Made by a program: the position numbers and the translations under genes. From Lachnoanaerobaculum gingivalis (GTDB lineage Bacteria; Bacillota; Clostridia; Lachnospirales; Lachnospiraceae), in assembly GCF_003862475.1 (NCBI RefSeq), contig NZ_RRCO01000003.1:310001-374000 (forward strand): 64,000 nt of DNA, read 5' to 3'. Positions 17,907 through 26,026 of this stretch are shown piece after piece. Every line of letters starts with the position of its first letter. Within the stretch, counting starts at the first letter, position 1. A model generated the notes under the pieces. That model was not told the origin of the DNA and ran no database searches. It worked only from the letters and a program-made list of their open reading frames with translations.

Positions 17907-20165
17907 TTATTTTAATACAACACTCAGTACATCTTCAACTCTTTTTACAGGAATTATTTCAAGTTCATTCAAAACTTCCTCTGCCACTTCTTTTAGATCA
18001 TCCTTGTTCTCATCAGGAATAAATACCTTCTTTATTCCCGCTCTGGCAGCGGCCATAAGTTTTTCAGGAAGTCCACCTATAGGCATTACATTTCCCCTCA
18101 AAGAAACCTCACCTGTCATGGCATACTCAGGTGATACCGGAATATTATTTACAAGTGATGAGAGCGCTGTAGTCATTGTAATACCTGCACTCGGTCCGTC
18201 CTTTGGCACTGCTCCGGCAGGTACATGGATATGAATATCATTGTTTTCAAATACTTCATGACTTTCAGGGTACATATTCTTTACAAGGCTGAGTGCAATA
18301 TCCACACTCTCTTTCATTACATCACCCAGCTGTCCTGTAATCTTCACTTTGCCCTTGCCCTTTGTAAGCATTGTCTCTATAAAGAGTATTTCTCCGCCTA
18401 CAGCAGTCCATGCAAGACCTGTAACTACTCCTGCCTGTTTCTTCTCCAATATACTCTCATGTCTTATCGGTCTTTGGTCAAGATATTCCTGCAGATCTTC
18501 AGGCTTTACATCCAATATTTCTTTATTGTTCTTAACAAGCTCAACTGCGGCATGTCGGCAAAGAGCACTTATTTGCTTCTTTAATCCACGCACTCCTGCT
18601 TCCATAGTATAGCCGTTTATAAGTGCCTTTATAGTTTCATCTTCTATTATAAGATTGTCCTCACTGATTCCCGCCTTTTTCTTTGCCTTTGGTATCAAAT
18701 GATCCTTTGCAATAGAAAACTTTTCAAGTGCGGTATAGCCTGTAAATCTGATAACTTCCATTCTGTCAAGCAGCGGTCCCGGTATGGTATCAAGAGAGTT
18801 TGCGGTACATACAAATAATACATCTGAAAGATCATACGGTACATTCATATAATGATCTGTGAAAGTATTGTTTTGCTCCGGGTCAAGTACTTCAAGAAGT
18901 GCACTTGCAGGATCTCCATTGTATGATGATGCAAGCTTATCAATCTCATCCAGTACCATCACAGGATTTGATGTACCGGCCTTTTTCATGCCGTCCATTA
19001 TTCTTCCGGGCATTGCACCTATATAAGTTCTTCTATGTCCTCTGATATCGGCCTCATCTCTGACACCTCCGAGAGAGATTCTTACATACTCTCTGCCAAG
19101 TGCCTCTGCAATGCTCTTTCCTATACTGGTCTTACCCGTACCCGGTGCGCCTACAAAAAGAAGTATTGATCCGCTTTGTTTTTTATTTAAAGACATTACC
19201 GCCAGTTGCTCTATAATTCTCTTTTTAACCTTTTTAAGTCCATAATGCTCTCTGTCAAGGACTTCCATAGCATTATCAAGTTCTATATCCTTCGGCTCTT
19301 CTTTTTTCCAATGTAATGAAGTGACAAAGTCCAAATAATTGTAAAGAAGTCCATACTCATGACTGTCCTTACCCTCCTGCTTCATTCTATTTAAAACATT
19401 GTCGGCTTCTTTTCTGGCAACTTCATTCATTCCCGAATTTTCTATTTTTTCTTCAAACTTTCTTACTTCGGAAATATTTTCAGGATGCATCTCATCCAAA
19501 GCTTTTTGCAAGAAATTTATCTGCTTTTTAATAGCATCTTCCCTATATGCCTTCTCATGAAGCTCTTTTTGTGCCTGCTTTGCCTCTTCACTTACTTCAT
19601 TTATAGCCATAAACTCTCTGGCATATTGAGCTATAAGCTCAGCCCTTGCTTTGGTTGAATCCTCTGAGAGCACAGCATATTTTTCTTCAGGAGTAATATT
19701 CATAAAAGGTGAAAGTCCTACCATCACCTCATTCATATTCTTCCATGCCAGTACATAGCCTCTTGCCATAAGCCCCCATTGAAACTTGGTGACATAACTT
19801 AAAAGTTCATCTCTAAGTCCTACAAGCATTGCATTTGCATCATTAGGATCCAGATCATCTATCTCAGGTCTTTGTACTCCGATGACATTTTGTGTATCAA
19901 AGTCTATATATTCAACATTAATTCTGTTAAATGCCTCAAGGTTGGCACCACCCTCATCATCTACAGATAATACCTGTCCGGCAACAGCTATAGGATAGAT
20001 ATCTTCCATTGCAATATCTTTATCTTTCGGCTCTCTCAGATAAAGAAATGTTACCTTTTCACCAACAGATATCTTATCTACACCGGCCTCCTGTAAATAG
20101 TCTTTTCTGAAATATATTTTTGAACCCGGTAAAACCACCGTATTGTATGTCGGTATTAAAATCAT
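17907..20165 (-). CDS. lon: ATP-dependent protease Lon
   Basis: Cytoplasmic AAA+ serine protease that degrades misfolded and regulatory proteins. The 752 residues contain the LonN substrate domain, a coiled region, the ATPase with Walker A GAPGTGKTS and Walker B VMVLDEIDKL, and the C-terminal proteolytic domain with Ser659 (PKDGPSAG) and Lys702. It is slightly shorter than Bacillus LonA (about 774) mainly in the N-terminal domain, but no key motif is missing. AGGAGG precedes the start. A CIRCE element lies 14-40 bases upstream of the start, so heat-shock control by HrcA is expected. No partner gene is linked. Confidence 0.96.
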   Translation of the reverse strand: MILIPTYNTVVLPGSKIYFRKDYLQEAGVDKISVGEKVTFLYLREPKDKDIAMEDIYPIAVAGQVLSVDDEGGANLEAFNRINVEYIDFDTQNVIGVQRPEIDDLDPNDANAMLVGLRDELLSYVTKFQWGLMARGYVLAWKNMNEVMVGLSPFMNITPEEKYAVLSEDSTKARAELIAQYAREFMAINEVSEEAKQAQKELHEKAYREDAIKKQINFLQKALDEMHPENISEVRKFEEKIENSGMNEVARKEADNVLNRMKQEGKDSHEYGLLYNYLDFVTSLHWKKEEPKDIELDNAMEVLDREHYGLKKVKKRIIEQLAVMSLNKKQSGSILLFVGAPGTGKTSIGKSIAEALGREYVRISLGGVRDEADIRGHRRTYIGAMPGRIMDGMKKAGTSNPVMVLDEIDKLASSYNGDPASALLEVLDPEQNNTFTDHYMNVPYDLSDVLFVCTANSLDTIPGPLLDRMEVIRFTGYTALEKFSIAKDHLIPKAKKKAGISEDNLIIEDETIKALINGYTMEAGVRGLKKQISALCRHAAVELVKNNKEILDVKPEDLQEYLDQRPIRHESILEKKQAGVVTGLAWTAVGGEILFIETMLTKGKGKVKITGQLGDVMKESVDIALSLVKNMYPESHEVFENNDIHIHVPAGAVPKDGPSAGITMTTALSSLVNNIPVSPEYAMTGEVSLRGNVMPIGGLPEKLMAAARAGIKKVFIPDENKDDLKEVAEEVLNELEIIPVKRVEDVLSVVLK

Positions 20166-20178
20166 ATAGCCTCCTTTA

Positions 20179-20205
20179 CTAGCACTTATTATTAAAGAGT
20201 GCTAA
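20179..20205. promoter_or_regulatory. CIRCE element (HrcA operator) upstream of lon
   Basis: On the minus strand TTAGCACTC, nine bases, AAGTGCTAG: the first arm is the exact CIRCE half-site and the second matches GAGTGCTAA in seven of nine positions. The 9-9-9 geometry is exact. It lies 14 bases before the lon start codon, next to the ribosome site. Confidence 0.85.
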
Positions 20206-20215
20206 GGTGAATTTA

Positions 20216-20254
20216 TAAAAAAGAGGTTGAAACAATGGCTTGTTTACAACCTCC
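20216..20254 (-). terminator. Terminator of the aminotransferase gene
   Basis: On the minus strand GAGGTTG and CAACCTC pair (20223-20229 with 20247-20253), with further pairs inside, followed by TTTTTTAT. It closes the metabolic operon before lon. Confidence 0.75.
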
Positions 20255-20326
20255 CCATGTATATGGCTAAATTATATCACTGGCACTCTCATCCGTCAAG
20301 TGATAATTAGATTTTGTAAAATTAAT

Positions 20327-21499
20327 TCACAAACTCTTAATCGCCTTTGCCAAACTGTCAAGTGCCATCTTCAAGTATTCTCTCGGACATGCGATATTAA
20401 ATCTCTCAAATCCCTCTCCGTCTACGCCGAACATAGCCCCTGAATCTATCCAAAGCTTTGCTTTATTTACTATGAGATCTTCTCTCTCTTCTTCGGTAAG
20501 ACCAAGTTCTCTAAAGTCCACCCATACAAGATATGTGCCTTCCGGCTCTATAAGCTTTAACTGTGGGATATTCTCTTTTAAATAATCTCTGAGGAAATCA
20601 AGATTTCCCTTTATATACTCTCTTACAGCATCCAACCATTCCTGTCCGGACTCATAGGCCGCTCTTGCAGCTACAAGTCCCATAGTATTCATCTGTGAAT
20701 ATCCTGATTTAACTATTTCATTTTTAAAAGCATCTTTAAGCTTCTTATTTTCTATAAAAATATTTGAAACCTGAAGACCTGCTATATTAAAGCTCTTACT
20801 TGGTGCTGTAGCTATTACGGCGTTTTTAGCATATTCTTCTCCCAATGAAGCAAATACCGTATGCTTATTTCCCGGATATACAAAATCCGCATGAATCTCA
20901 TCACTGAAGATAACCACATTGTGCTTTATACAGATATCTCCTATTCTCTTTAATTCATCCTTACTCCAAACTCTACCTACCGGATTATGTGGAGAGCAAA
21001 GTATAAAGAGTTTTACCTGATTGTCCACTATCTTCTTTTCAAAATCTTCAAAGTTCATCTCATATCTGCCGTCTTTGATTACAAGCGGAGAGTTGATAAG
21101 CTTTCTGTTATTACATAGTATCATCTCACTGAAAGGATAGTATACAGGTTGTTGTATAATAACACCGTCTCCCTCTTTTGAAAATGCCTTTACAGCCATT
21201 GCTATGGCATATACTACTCCCGGTGTCTTAACTAATGTACCTTTTTTAGGCTCCCATGAAAAGTTCTTTACAAACCAGTTCTTTACCACTTCAAAATAGT
21301 CTGTCTGTACTTCCGTATATCCGTAGATTCCATGGTCCACTCTTCTTTGCAAAGCATCTGTAATCGGCTGTGCCACAGGAAAGTCCATGTCTGCAACCCA
21401 GAGTGAAAGCTCGTCACCTTTTTTACCTCTAAGCTTTGCACAGTCAAACTTCAAGCTGTCTGTACCTTTTCGGTCTGTGATCTTATCAAAATCGTACAT
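20327..21499 (-). CDS. patB: MalY/PatB-type PLP enzyme, probable cystathionine beta-lyase
   Basis: Fold-type I PLP enzyme of 390 residues in the MalY/PatB class, which cleaves cystathionine to homocysteine, pyruvate and ammonia. The signs are an N-terminal YDFDKITDRKGTDSLKFD block, WVADMDFP, the CSPHNPVGRVW segment, and the PLP lysine in APSKSFNIAGLQ. Some members act instead as aminotransferases or as cysteine desulfhydrases. It is 12 bases downstream of a Cys/Met-metabolism PLP gene, and the pair would give cystathionine synthesis and cleavage. A regulatory role on maltose-type genes as in E. coli MalY cannot be judged here. Confidence 0.85.
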   Translation of the reverse strand: MYDFDKITDRKGTDSLKFDCAKLRGKKGDELSLWVADMDFPVAQPITDALQRRVDHGIYGYTEVQTDYFEVVKNWFVKNFSWEPKKGTLVKTPGVVYAIAMAVKAFSKEGDGVIIQQPVYYPFSEMILCNNRKLINSPLVIKDGRYEMNFEDFEKKIVDNQVKLFILCSPHNPVGRVWSKDELKRIGDICIKHNVVIFSDEIHADFVYPGNKHTVFASLGEEYAKNAVIATAPSKSFNIAGLQVSNIFIENKKLKDAFKNEIVKSGYSQMNTMGLVAARAAYESGQEWLDAVREYIKGNLDFLRDYLKENIPQLKLIEPEGTYLVWVDFRELGLTEEEREDLIVNKAKLWIDSGAMFGVDGEGFERFNIACPREYLKMALDSLAKAIKSL

Positions 21500-21511
21500 A
21501 TATCCCCCTTA

Positions 21512-22651
21512 TCATTTCAATGCCCTATCAAGATCCTTTATCAGATCGTCTACATTTTCTATTCCGACAGAAAGTCTTAAAAACGTATCTGTTATTCCAA
21601 GTCTCTCTCTTACCTCTACAGGCACATCCGCATGTGTCTGTATCATAGGGAAGGTAATCAAAGACTCTACTCCGCCAAGACTTTCCGCATATTTTATTAT
21701 TTCAATTTTTTCAAATGCATCCCTTGCAGTTTTGGCAGTATCTGTTGTAAATGCAATCATTCCACCGAAACCGCTTGACTGAGATTTGTTTATCTCATAT
21801 CCCGGATGTTCAGGCAAACCTACATAATATACATTTGTAACCTTTTTATTTGCTTTAAGGAAGTTTGCAATCTTTAATGCATTTTCCTGTATTCTGTCCA
21901 TTCTTACAGCCAATGTTTTCAGTCCTCTAAGTACAAGGAAGCTGTCAAATGGTGAAAGGCTTGGACCTATTGTCTTATACATAAATCTGATTTTTTCAGA
22001 TAATTCTTCATTTGCAGTACATACAAACCCCGCCAAAGTATCATTATGACCTGCAATATATTTTGTACCACTGTGGATGACAATATCCGCACCGAGCTTT
22101 ATCGGGTTTTGAAAATACGGACTTAAAAAAGTATTGTCAACAATCAATAAAAGTTTATGTTTCTTTGCAATCTTTGCCATCTCTCTTATATCTGTAACAA
22201 GCATTGTAGGATTGCTTGGTGTTTCAATAAATATAGCCTTTGTATTCTCATTTATTGCATTTAGTACATTTTCAGGCTTTGTTGTATCCACATAGCTGAA
22301 TTTTCTGCCTCTTTCAATTCCAAGTGTATTAAAGAGTCTGGTACTTCCGCCGTAAATATCCTCCTGAGATATTATGTGATCACCTGAATTAAAAAGCTCA
22401 AGTACCAAAGAACATGCCGCCATTCCGGTAGAAGTCGCCACCGTATCATAAGCACCTTCCATAGCGCTTATGCAGTCCTCAAGCTCCGTTCTTGTAGGAT
22501 TTGATTGACGTGAGTAGTCATATCCCGTACTTTCGCCTACTCCCGGATGAGAGAAGGTAGCTGTCTGAAATATAGGCACCGTCATTGCACCGTATGCATG
22601 AGCATTCTTATCTTCATTTGGACTGTGTACACATAATGTTTCAATATTCAT
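21512..22651 (-). CDS. Cys/Met-metabolism PLP enzyme, cystathionine gamma-synthase or gamma-lyase type
   Basis: A 379-residue trans-sulfuration enzyme. Family marks are the start METLCVHSPN-like block, YDYSRQSNPTR, the SEDIYGGSTRL-like loop, DNTFLSPYFQNP, and the PLP lysine in HSGTKYIAGHND. With the adjacent PatB-type lyase the most economical role is cystathionine gamma-synthase (MetB) in methionine synthesis, but cystathionine gamma-lyase and methionine gamma-lyase share every motif seen. It is the first gene of the two-gene unit and has a well-formed promoter set inside an inverted repeat at 22690-22738, so regulation by a sulfur-responsive repressor is plausible. Confidence 0.88.
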   Translation of the reverse strand: MNIETLCVHSPNEDKNAHAYGAMTVPIFQTATFSHPGVGESTGYDYSRQSNPTRTELEDCISAMEGAYDTVATSTGMAACSLVLELFNSGDHIISQEDIYGGSTRLFNTLGIERGRKFSYVDTTKPENVLNAINENTKAIFIETPSNPTMLVTDIREMAKIAKKHKLLLIVDNTFLSPYFQNPIKLGADIVIHSGTKYIAGHNDTLAGFVCTANEELSEKIRFMYKTIGPSLSPFDSFLVLRGLKTLAVRMDRIQENALKIANFLKANKKVTNVYYVGLPEHPGYEINKSQSSGFGGMIAFTTDTAKTARDAFEKIEIIKYAESLGGVESLITFPMIQTHADVPVEVRERLGITDTFLRLSVGIENVDDLIKDLDRALK

Positions 22652-22689
22652 AAATTCACCTGACTTTTCTAAAAACTATTATTAACAAT

Positions 22690-22738
22690 AGAAAACATTT
22701 TACAGTCTCATATTTTCTCGGTCAATAAGATGTTTTCT
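22690..22738 (-). promoter_or_regulatory. Promoter inside an inverted repeat, upstream of the trans-sulfuration genes
   Basis: On the minus strand TTGACC (22720-22725), 17 bases, TAAAAT (22697-22702). Arms AGAAAACATTTT (22690-22701) and AAGATGTTTTCT (22727-22738) match in 11 of 12 positions and embrace the promoter, one arm covering the -10 box, the other abutting the -35. This looks like an operator-controlled promoter. Confidence 0.6.
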
Positions 22739-22765
22739 TGCTCTGGTTATAAGGAAAGCCTATAT

Positions 22766-23308
22766 CTATAAATTATACTTATTCTTATATGCTATAATGG
22801 CAGCCACCGTCTTTGAATCCTTCAATTCACCCTTGTAAATCAAATCCACCAGATCATCAAGTGCCCACTCTTCCACATCAATGCTCTCATCTTCATCCAG
22901 ATGCTGCTCACTCTTAATAAGATTTCTTGCCACAAAGATATCAATTTCCTCATCACCGAAAGCAACCATAGTATCAATTCTTATCAAGAACTCAAGTTCA
23001 TCCGGTGCAGCAACCTTATAACCGGTCTCTTCTTCAAGTTCTCTGAATGCACATATTCTTCTCGGCTCATCCTTAGAATCCACCTTACCTGCCGGAAGTT
23101 CAAGAGTATATCTGTTCAGCGCATTTCTGTACTGACGTACCAAAAGTATCTTACCGTTTTCAAGTACAGGTACTACTGCAGCCGCACCGTTGTGCTGTAT
23201 ATAATCCCATACAGCTTTTCTGCCGTCTATCAGCATATGGTCTTTATATACCTTTACAATTGCTCCTTCATAAGCAAGCTCTCTTTTTTCTCTGATTATA
23301 TCTCCCAT
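22766..23308 (-). CDS. Nudix hydrolase, ADP-ribose pyrophosphatase type
   Basis: A 180-residue Nudix protein with the box GKVDSKDEPRRICAF followed by RELEEETGY, which fits the GX5EX7REUXEEXGU pattern. The N-terminal WDYIQHNGAAAVVPVLENGKILLVRQYR segment is that of the ADP-ribose pyrophosphatase (NudF/YqkG) branch, which hydrolyses ADP-ribose to AMP and ribose 5-phosphate. Its start overlaps the end of the upstream small gene by 13 bases, so the two are translationally coupled. Last gene of a run that begins near clpX. Confidence 0.88.
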   Translation of the reverse strand: MGDIIREKRELAYEGAIVKVYKDHMLIDGRKAVWDYIQHNGAAAVVPVLENGKILLVRQYRNALNRYTLELPAGKVDSKDEPRRICAFRELEEETGYKVAAPDELEFLIRIDTMVAFGDEEIDIFVARNLIKSEQHLDEDESIDVEEWALDDLVDLIYKGELKDSKTVAAIIAYKNKYNL

Positions 23309-23616
23309 GCTTTCTCCTTATCCGACTTTAATGTCTGTGCCATATTGTTTAAAAATTCAACCGCCTCATCCAGTCCCACACTTGTATAATCAAAATACCG
23401 GTCTTTTTTCTTATCATCTTCAGTATGGTCAAAATTAAAGGGCTCAGGCCATACTGTCAGTTTCAGCTTGGCCTCGCCCCTCTTATCCTTAGGCGTAAAA
23501 TTAACCTTTTCAAGCGGATCTCTTCCCAACCTGAATCTTACACCCTCCAGACTTCCTGTGAAATATTGGCCATAATCATAATATCCTATATTTAACAAGT
23601 CACCTTTTTTTAACAT
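23296..23616 (-). CDS. Small conserved-looking protein of unknown function
   Basis: A 106-residue soluble protein that I do not recognise. It is rich in charged and aromatic residues, has no signal peptide or membrane segment, and includes GDLLNIGYYDYGQYFTGS near the start and WPEPFNFDHTEDDKK in the middle. Both ends overlap neighbours: 7 bases with the HAD phosphatase gene and 13 bases with the Nudix gene. That tight packing argues that it is a real, co-translated gene. A role linked to nucleotide housekeeping is only guilt by association. Confidence 0.7.
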   Translation of the reverse strand: MLKKGDLLNIGYYDYGQYFTGSLEGVRFRLGRDPLEKVNFTPKDKRGEAKLKLTVWPEPFNFDHTEDDKKKDRYFDYTSVGLDEAVEFLNNMAQTLKSDKEKAWEI

Positions 23617-24254
23617 AAAAACATATCTCTCAAATCTTCTACATTCCTTACAATATAATTTGCGCCTTCAAACTCCTCCAAGCCGCCATAACCGTAAAGT
23701 ACTCCGATACTCTTAAGACCTGTATTACCTGCACCTACTATATCATGGCTCTTGTCTCCTACCATTATAGCAAAGTTCCTGTCCATTATTTTGTTTGTCT
23801 CAAGCACATACTCAATCACTGCAGTCTTTGTGTCTCTTTTTGTATTAAAGTCTCCGTCGGAACCGCCTACAAATGTAAAATATTTTTCCAGTCCGAAATG
23901 CTCAATTACTCTTTTTGCCTCTCTTTCAGGCTTTGAAGTCGCCACATAAAGCTTATATTCTTTTGACAAGCTATTAAGCATCTCTTCTATACCGTCATAA
24001 AGCTCACATTCAAATATACCTACAGATCTGTAATAATCGTGGAATACATCAAGCGCCTCTTTATATTGCTCCAAACTGAATCCGTAAAGATTTGTATAGC
24101 TCTCCACCATCGGAGGTCCTACAAACTTTTTCAAAGCATCAAGTTCCTCATATATACCGAAGTGCTCAAGTGATTTTTGTACGCCCTTTGTAATACCGAG
24201 GTCTGACCTTACTATAGTTCCGTCCAAATCAAATAAAATATGCTTTTGCTTCAT
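23610..24254 (-). CDS. HAD-family phosphatase, phosphoglycolate phosphatase/PpaX-like
   Basis: A 214-residue haloacid-dehalogenase hydrolase. Motif I is FDLDGTIVRSD, motif II is the TSKP segment, and motifs III/IV are in VGDKSHDIVGAGNTGLKSIGV. A helical cap (about residues 15-85) places it with phosphoglycolate and pyrophosphate phosphatases. The start overlaps the stop of the preceding CorC-like gene (TAATG), with AAGGAG upstream. The true substrate of this promiscuous family cannot be read from sequence. Confidence 0.85.
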   Translation of the reverse strand: MKQKHILFDLDGTIVRSDLGITKGVQKSLEHFGIYEELDALKKFVGPPMVESYTNLYGFSLEQYKEALDVFHDYYRSVGIFECELYDGIEEMLNSLSKEYKLYVATSKPEREAKRVIEHFGLEKYFTFVGGSDGDFNTKRDTKTAVIEYVLETNKIMDRNFAIMVGDKSHDIVGAGNTGLKSIGVLYGYGGLEEFEGANYIVRNVEDLRDMFLC

Positions 24255-25519
24255 TACTGCTCCTTAACCAAAGAAGGTTTTAACTTTAATCCTACCTTCT
24301 CAATTCTTGCATGATCCATTTTCTTTACTGTCAGTATAATATTGTCAAATGTGATAATCTCTCCCTCTACGGGCAATCTTCCAAGCTTCTCCATTATGAT
24401 TCCGCCAATAGACTCATACTCCTCCGAACTAAGTTCCAGTCCGATTCTGTCATTGACATCATCCAGATTTGTTGAACCGTCTATAAGGTACTCCGTTTCG
24501 GAAATCTTTGTTATCCCTTCATCCTCTTCGGCATCAAACTCATCTCTGATTTCACCTACAATCTCTTCAAGCATATCTTCCAGAGTAATCAGTCCTACAG
24601 TGGTACCATATTCATCCAGTACTATTACTATATTGGCACCTGTCTTTCTCATATCCACCATAAGTGATGAAGTCTTTTTATATTCATAGGTATAAAGAGG
24701 TTCTCTCAAATGTTCCTTTACAGAAAAAGTCTCCTTATCCTCTATCAGCAAAAAGTCTTTTACATTAAGTATTCCGATAACATTATCAGGGCTTTCTTCG
24801 TACACCGGTATTCTTGTGTATCTCTCTTCTCTGAAGATTTTAAGTATCTCTTCATAAGAGGATTCCACAGATACCATCACCATATCGACTCTCGGGAGCA
24901 TTATATCTCCGGCAACCGTATCTCCGAAGTCCACCACATTTACAATCATCTTCTTTTCTTCTTTTTCAATAACTCCGTCCTCATGGCTGACTTCCACCAT
25001 TGCTCTAAGTTCGTCCTCGGTCACCATATTATTGTCATCATTATTTTTAACGAAGAGGGAAATAACGATTCCGGCAACCTTGTTTACCACATAGATTACA
25101 GGTGTCAAAATAACGACCAATACGGAAATAATTCCGATATATTTTAACGCAATATTCTCTGCATTCTTTGATGCTACATTCTTAGGTGTTATTTCGCCGA
25201 ATACCAGTATAAGGAATGTCAATATACCTGTAGCAATACCTACCAGACTGCTGCCGAACACCTTTAATGTAAGTGTAGTGGACAGTGCCGAAGCGGAAAG
25301 ATTTACTATATTATTTCCAATCAAAATAGCGGAAAGCATCTTATCCGTATTTGCTGTGATTTCCAAAACCTTTTCGGCTCTTTTATCACCGTTTTCCGCC
25401 AAATTTCTTATTCTTAATTTATTTGAAGTCATGAGGGCCGTTTCAGCGGATGAAAAAAATGCTGAAGCAGACAATAATAATACCAAAATGACTAACTGTA
25501 ATATGTCACTCGTTTCCAA
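24254..25519 (-). CDS. CorC/HlyC-like membrane protein with DUF21, CBS pair and CorC domain
   Basis: Cyclin M/CorC-type membrane protein implicated in divalent cation (Mg2+) efflux or homeostasis. The N-terminal DUF21 domain has three to four membrane helices (about residues 5-150) with the SAFFSSAETALM motif, followed by two CBS units (around TRIPVYEESPDNVIGIL and ANIVIVLDEYGTTVGLITLED) and a C-terminal CorC/HlyC domain. The start is taken as the TTG at 25519 because AGGAG lies five bases upstream; the longer reading from the TTG at 25558 would overlap lspA and has no ribosome site. About 421 residues from this start. Confidence 0.88.
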   Translation of the reverse strand: METSDILQLVILVLLLSASAFFSSAETALMTSNKLRIRNLAENGDKRAEKVLEITANTDKMLSAILIGNNIVNLSASALSTTLTLKVFGSSLVGIATGILTFLILVFGEITPKNVASKNAENIALKYIGIISVLVVILTPVIYVVNKVAGIVISLFVKNNDDNNMVTEDELRAMVEVSHEDGVIEKEEKKMIVNVVDFGDTVAGDIMLPRVDMVMVSVESSYEEILKIFREERYTRIPVYEESPDNVIGILNVKDFLLIEDKETFSVKEHLREPLYTYEYKKTSSLMVDMRKTGANIVIVLDEYGTTVGLITLEDMLEEIVGEIRDEFDAEEDEGITKISETEYLIDGSTNLDDVNDRIGLELSSEEYESIGGIIMEKLGRLPVEGEIITFDNIILTVKKMDHARIEKVGLKLKPSLVKEQ

Positions 25520-25538
25520 AATTTCTCCTATAATCGAA

Positions 25539-26018
25539 TTACTCTTCTTCTGATACAATATCCGGCAATATTTCTTTTGTTTTTTTCTTTACTCCAAAAG
25601 GCATTATCAGACTGCCAAGCAATATAAATATATCTCCCAGATTAAAAATCACCTTATCGGCACCCTTAGTCTTTATACGTATATAATCCACCACATAGCC
25701 TCTTGTAAATCTGTCAAAGATATTGCTAAGTGAACCTGCAATAATAAGGCTTAAAGATAACTTTCTGATTGTATTTCCCTTTTTGGGAAGTAAAACAGAA
25801 AGAAGTCCCACCAGTATTGAAGTAATAAATACCGGAACATACTTTACTATTTTCTTCTTTTTCTTAAGCTTTCCAAACACAAAGCCGTCATTGTAAAATT
25901 TATCTATTTCTATCTTTTTTGCAAAAACTCTCGGCAGTTCTTTTTTATCCATTGAATTTACTGCATATTTCAAGACTATATCAAGACCTGCAAGTATCGG
26001 TATCAAAACAGCAAACAT
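25539..26018 (-). CDS. lspA: Lipoprotein signal peptidase (signal peptidase II)
   Basis: Membrane aspartic protease that removes signal peptides from prolipoproteins. At 159 residues with four hydrophobic segments it has the family's size. The conserved blocks are recognisable though divergent: LDIVLKYAV, FYNDGFVFG, GSLSNIFDRFTRGYVVDYI with the first catalytic Asp, and IFNLGDIFILLG with the second. The lysine-rich cytoplasmic loop (KLKKKKK) is unusual. Strong AGGAGG site before the start. It lies between clpX and the CorC-like gene with gaps of 8 and 19 bases, so an operon is likely. Confidence 0.82.
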   Translation of the reverse strand: MFAVLIPILAGLDIVLKYAVNSMDKKELPRVFAKKIEIDKFYNDGFVFGKLKKKKKIVKYVPVFITSILVGLLSVLLPKKGNTIRKLSLSLIIAGSLSNIFDRFTRGYVVDYIRIKTKGADKVIFNLGDIFILLGSLIMPFGVKKKTKEILPDIVSEEE

Positions 26019-26026
26019 ATATCCTC

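Noticed and set aside
22652-22765. SAM riboswitch before the cystathionine genes
   Set aside because: No SAM aptamer core was visible; the palindrome surrounds a promoter instead.
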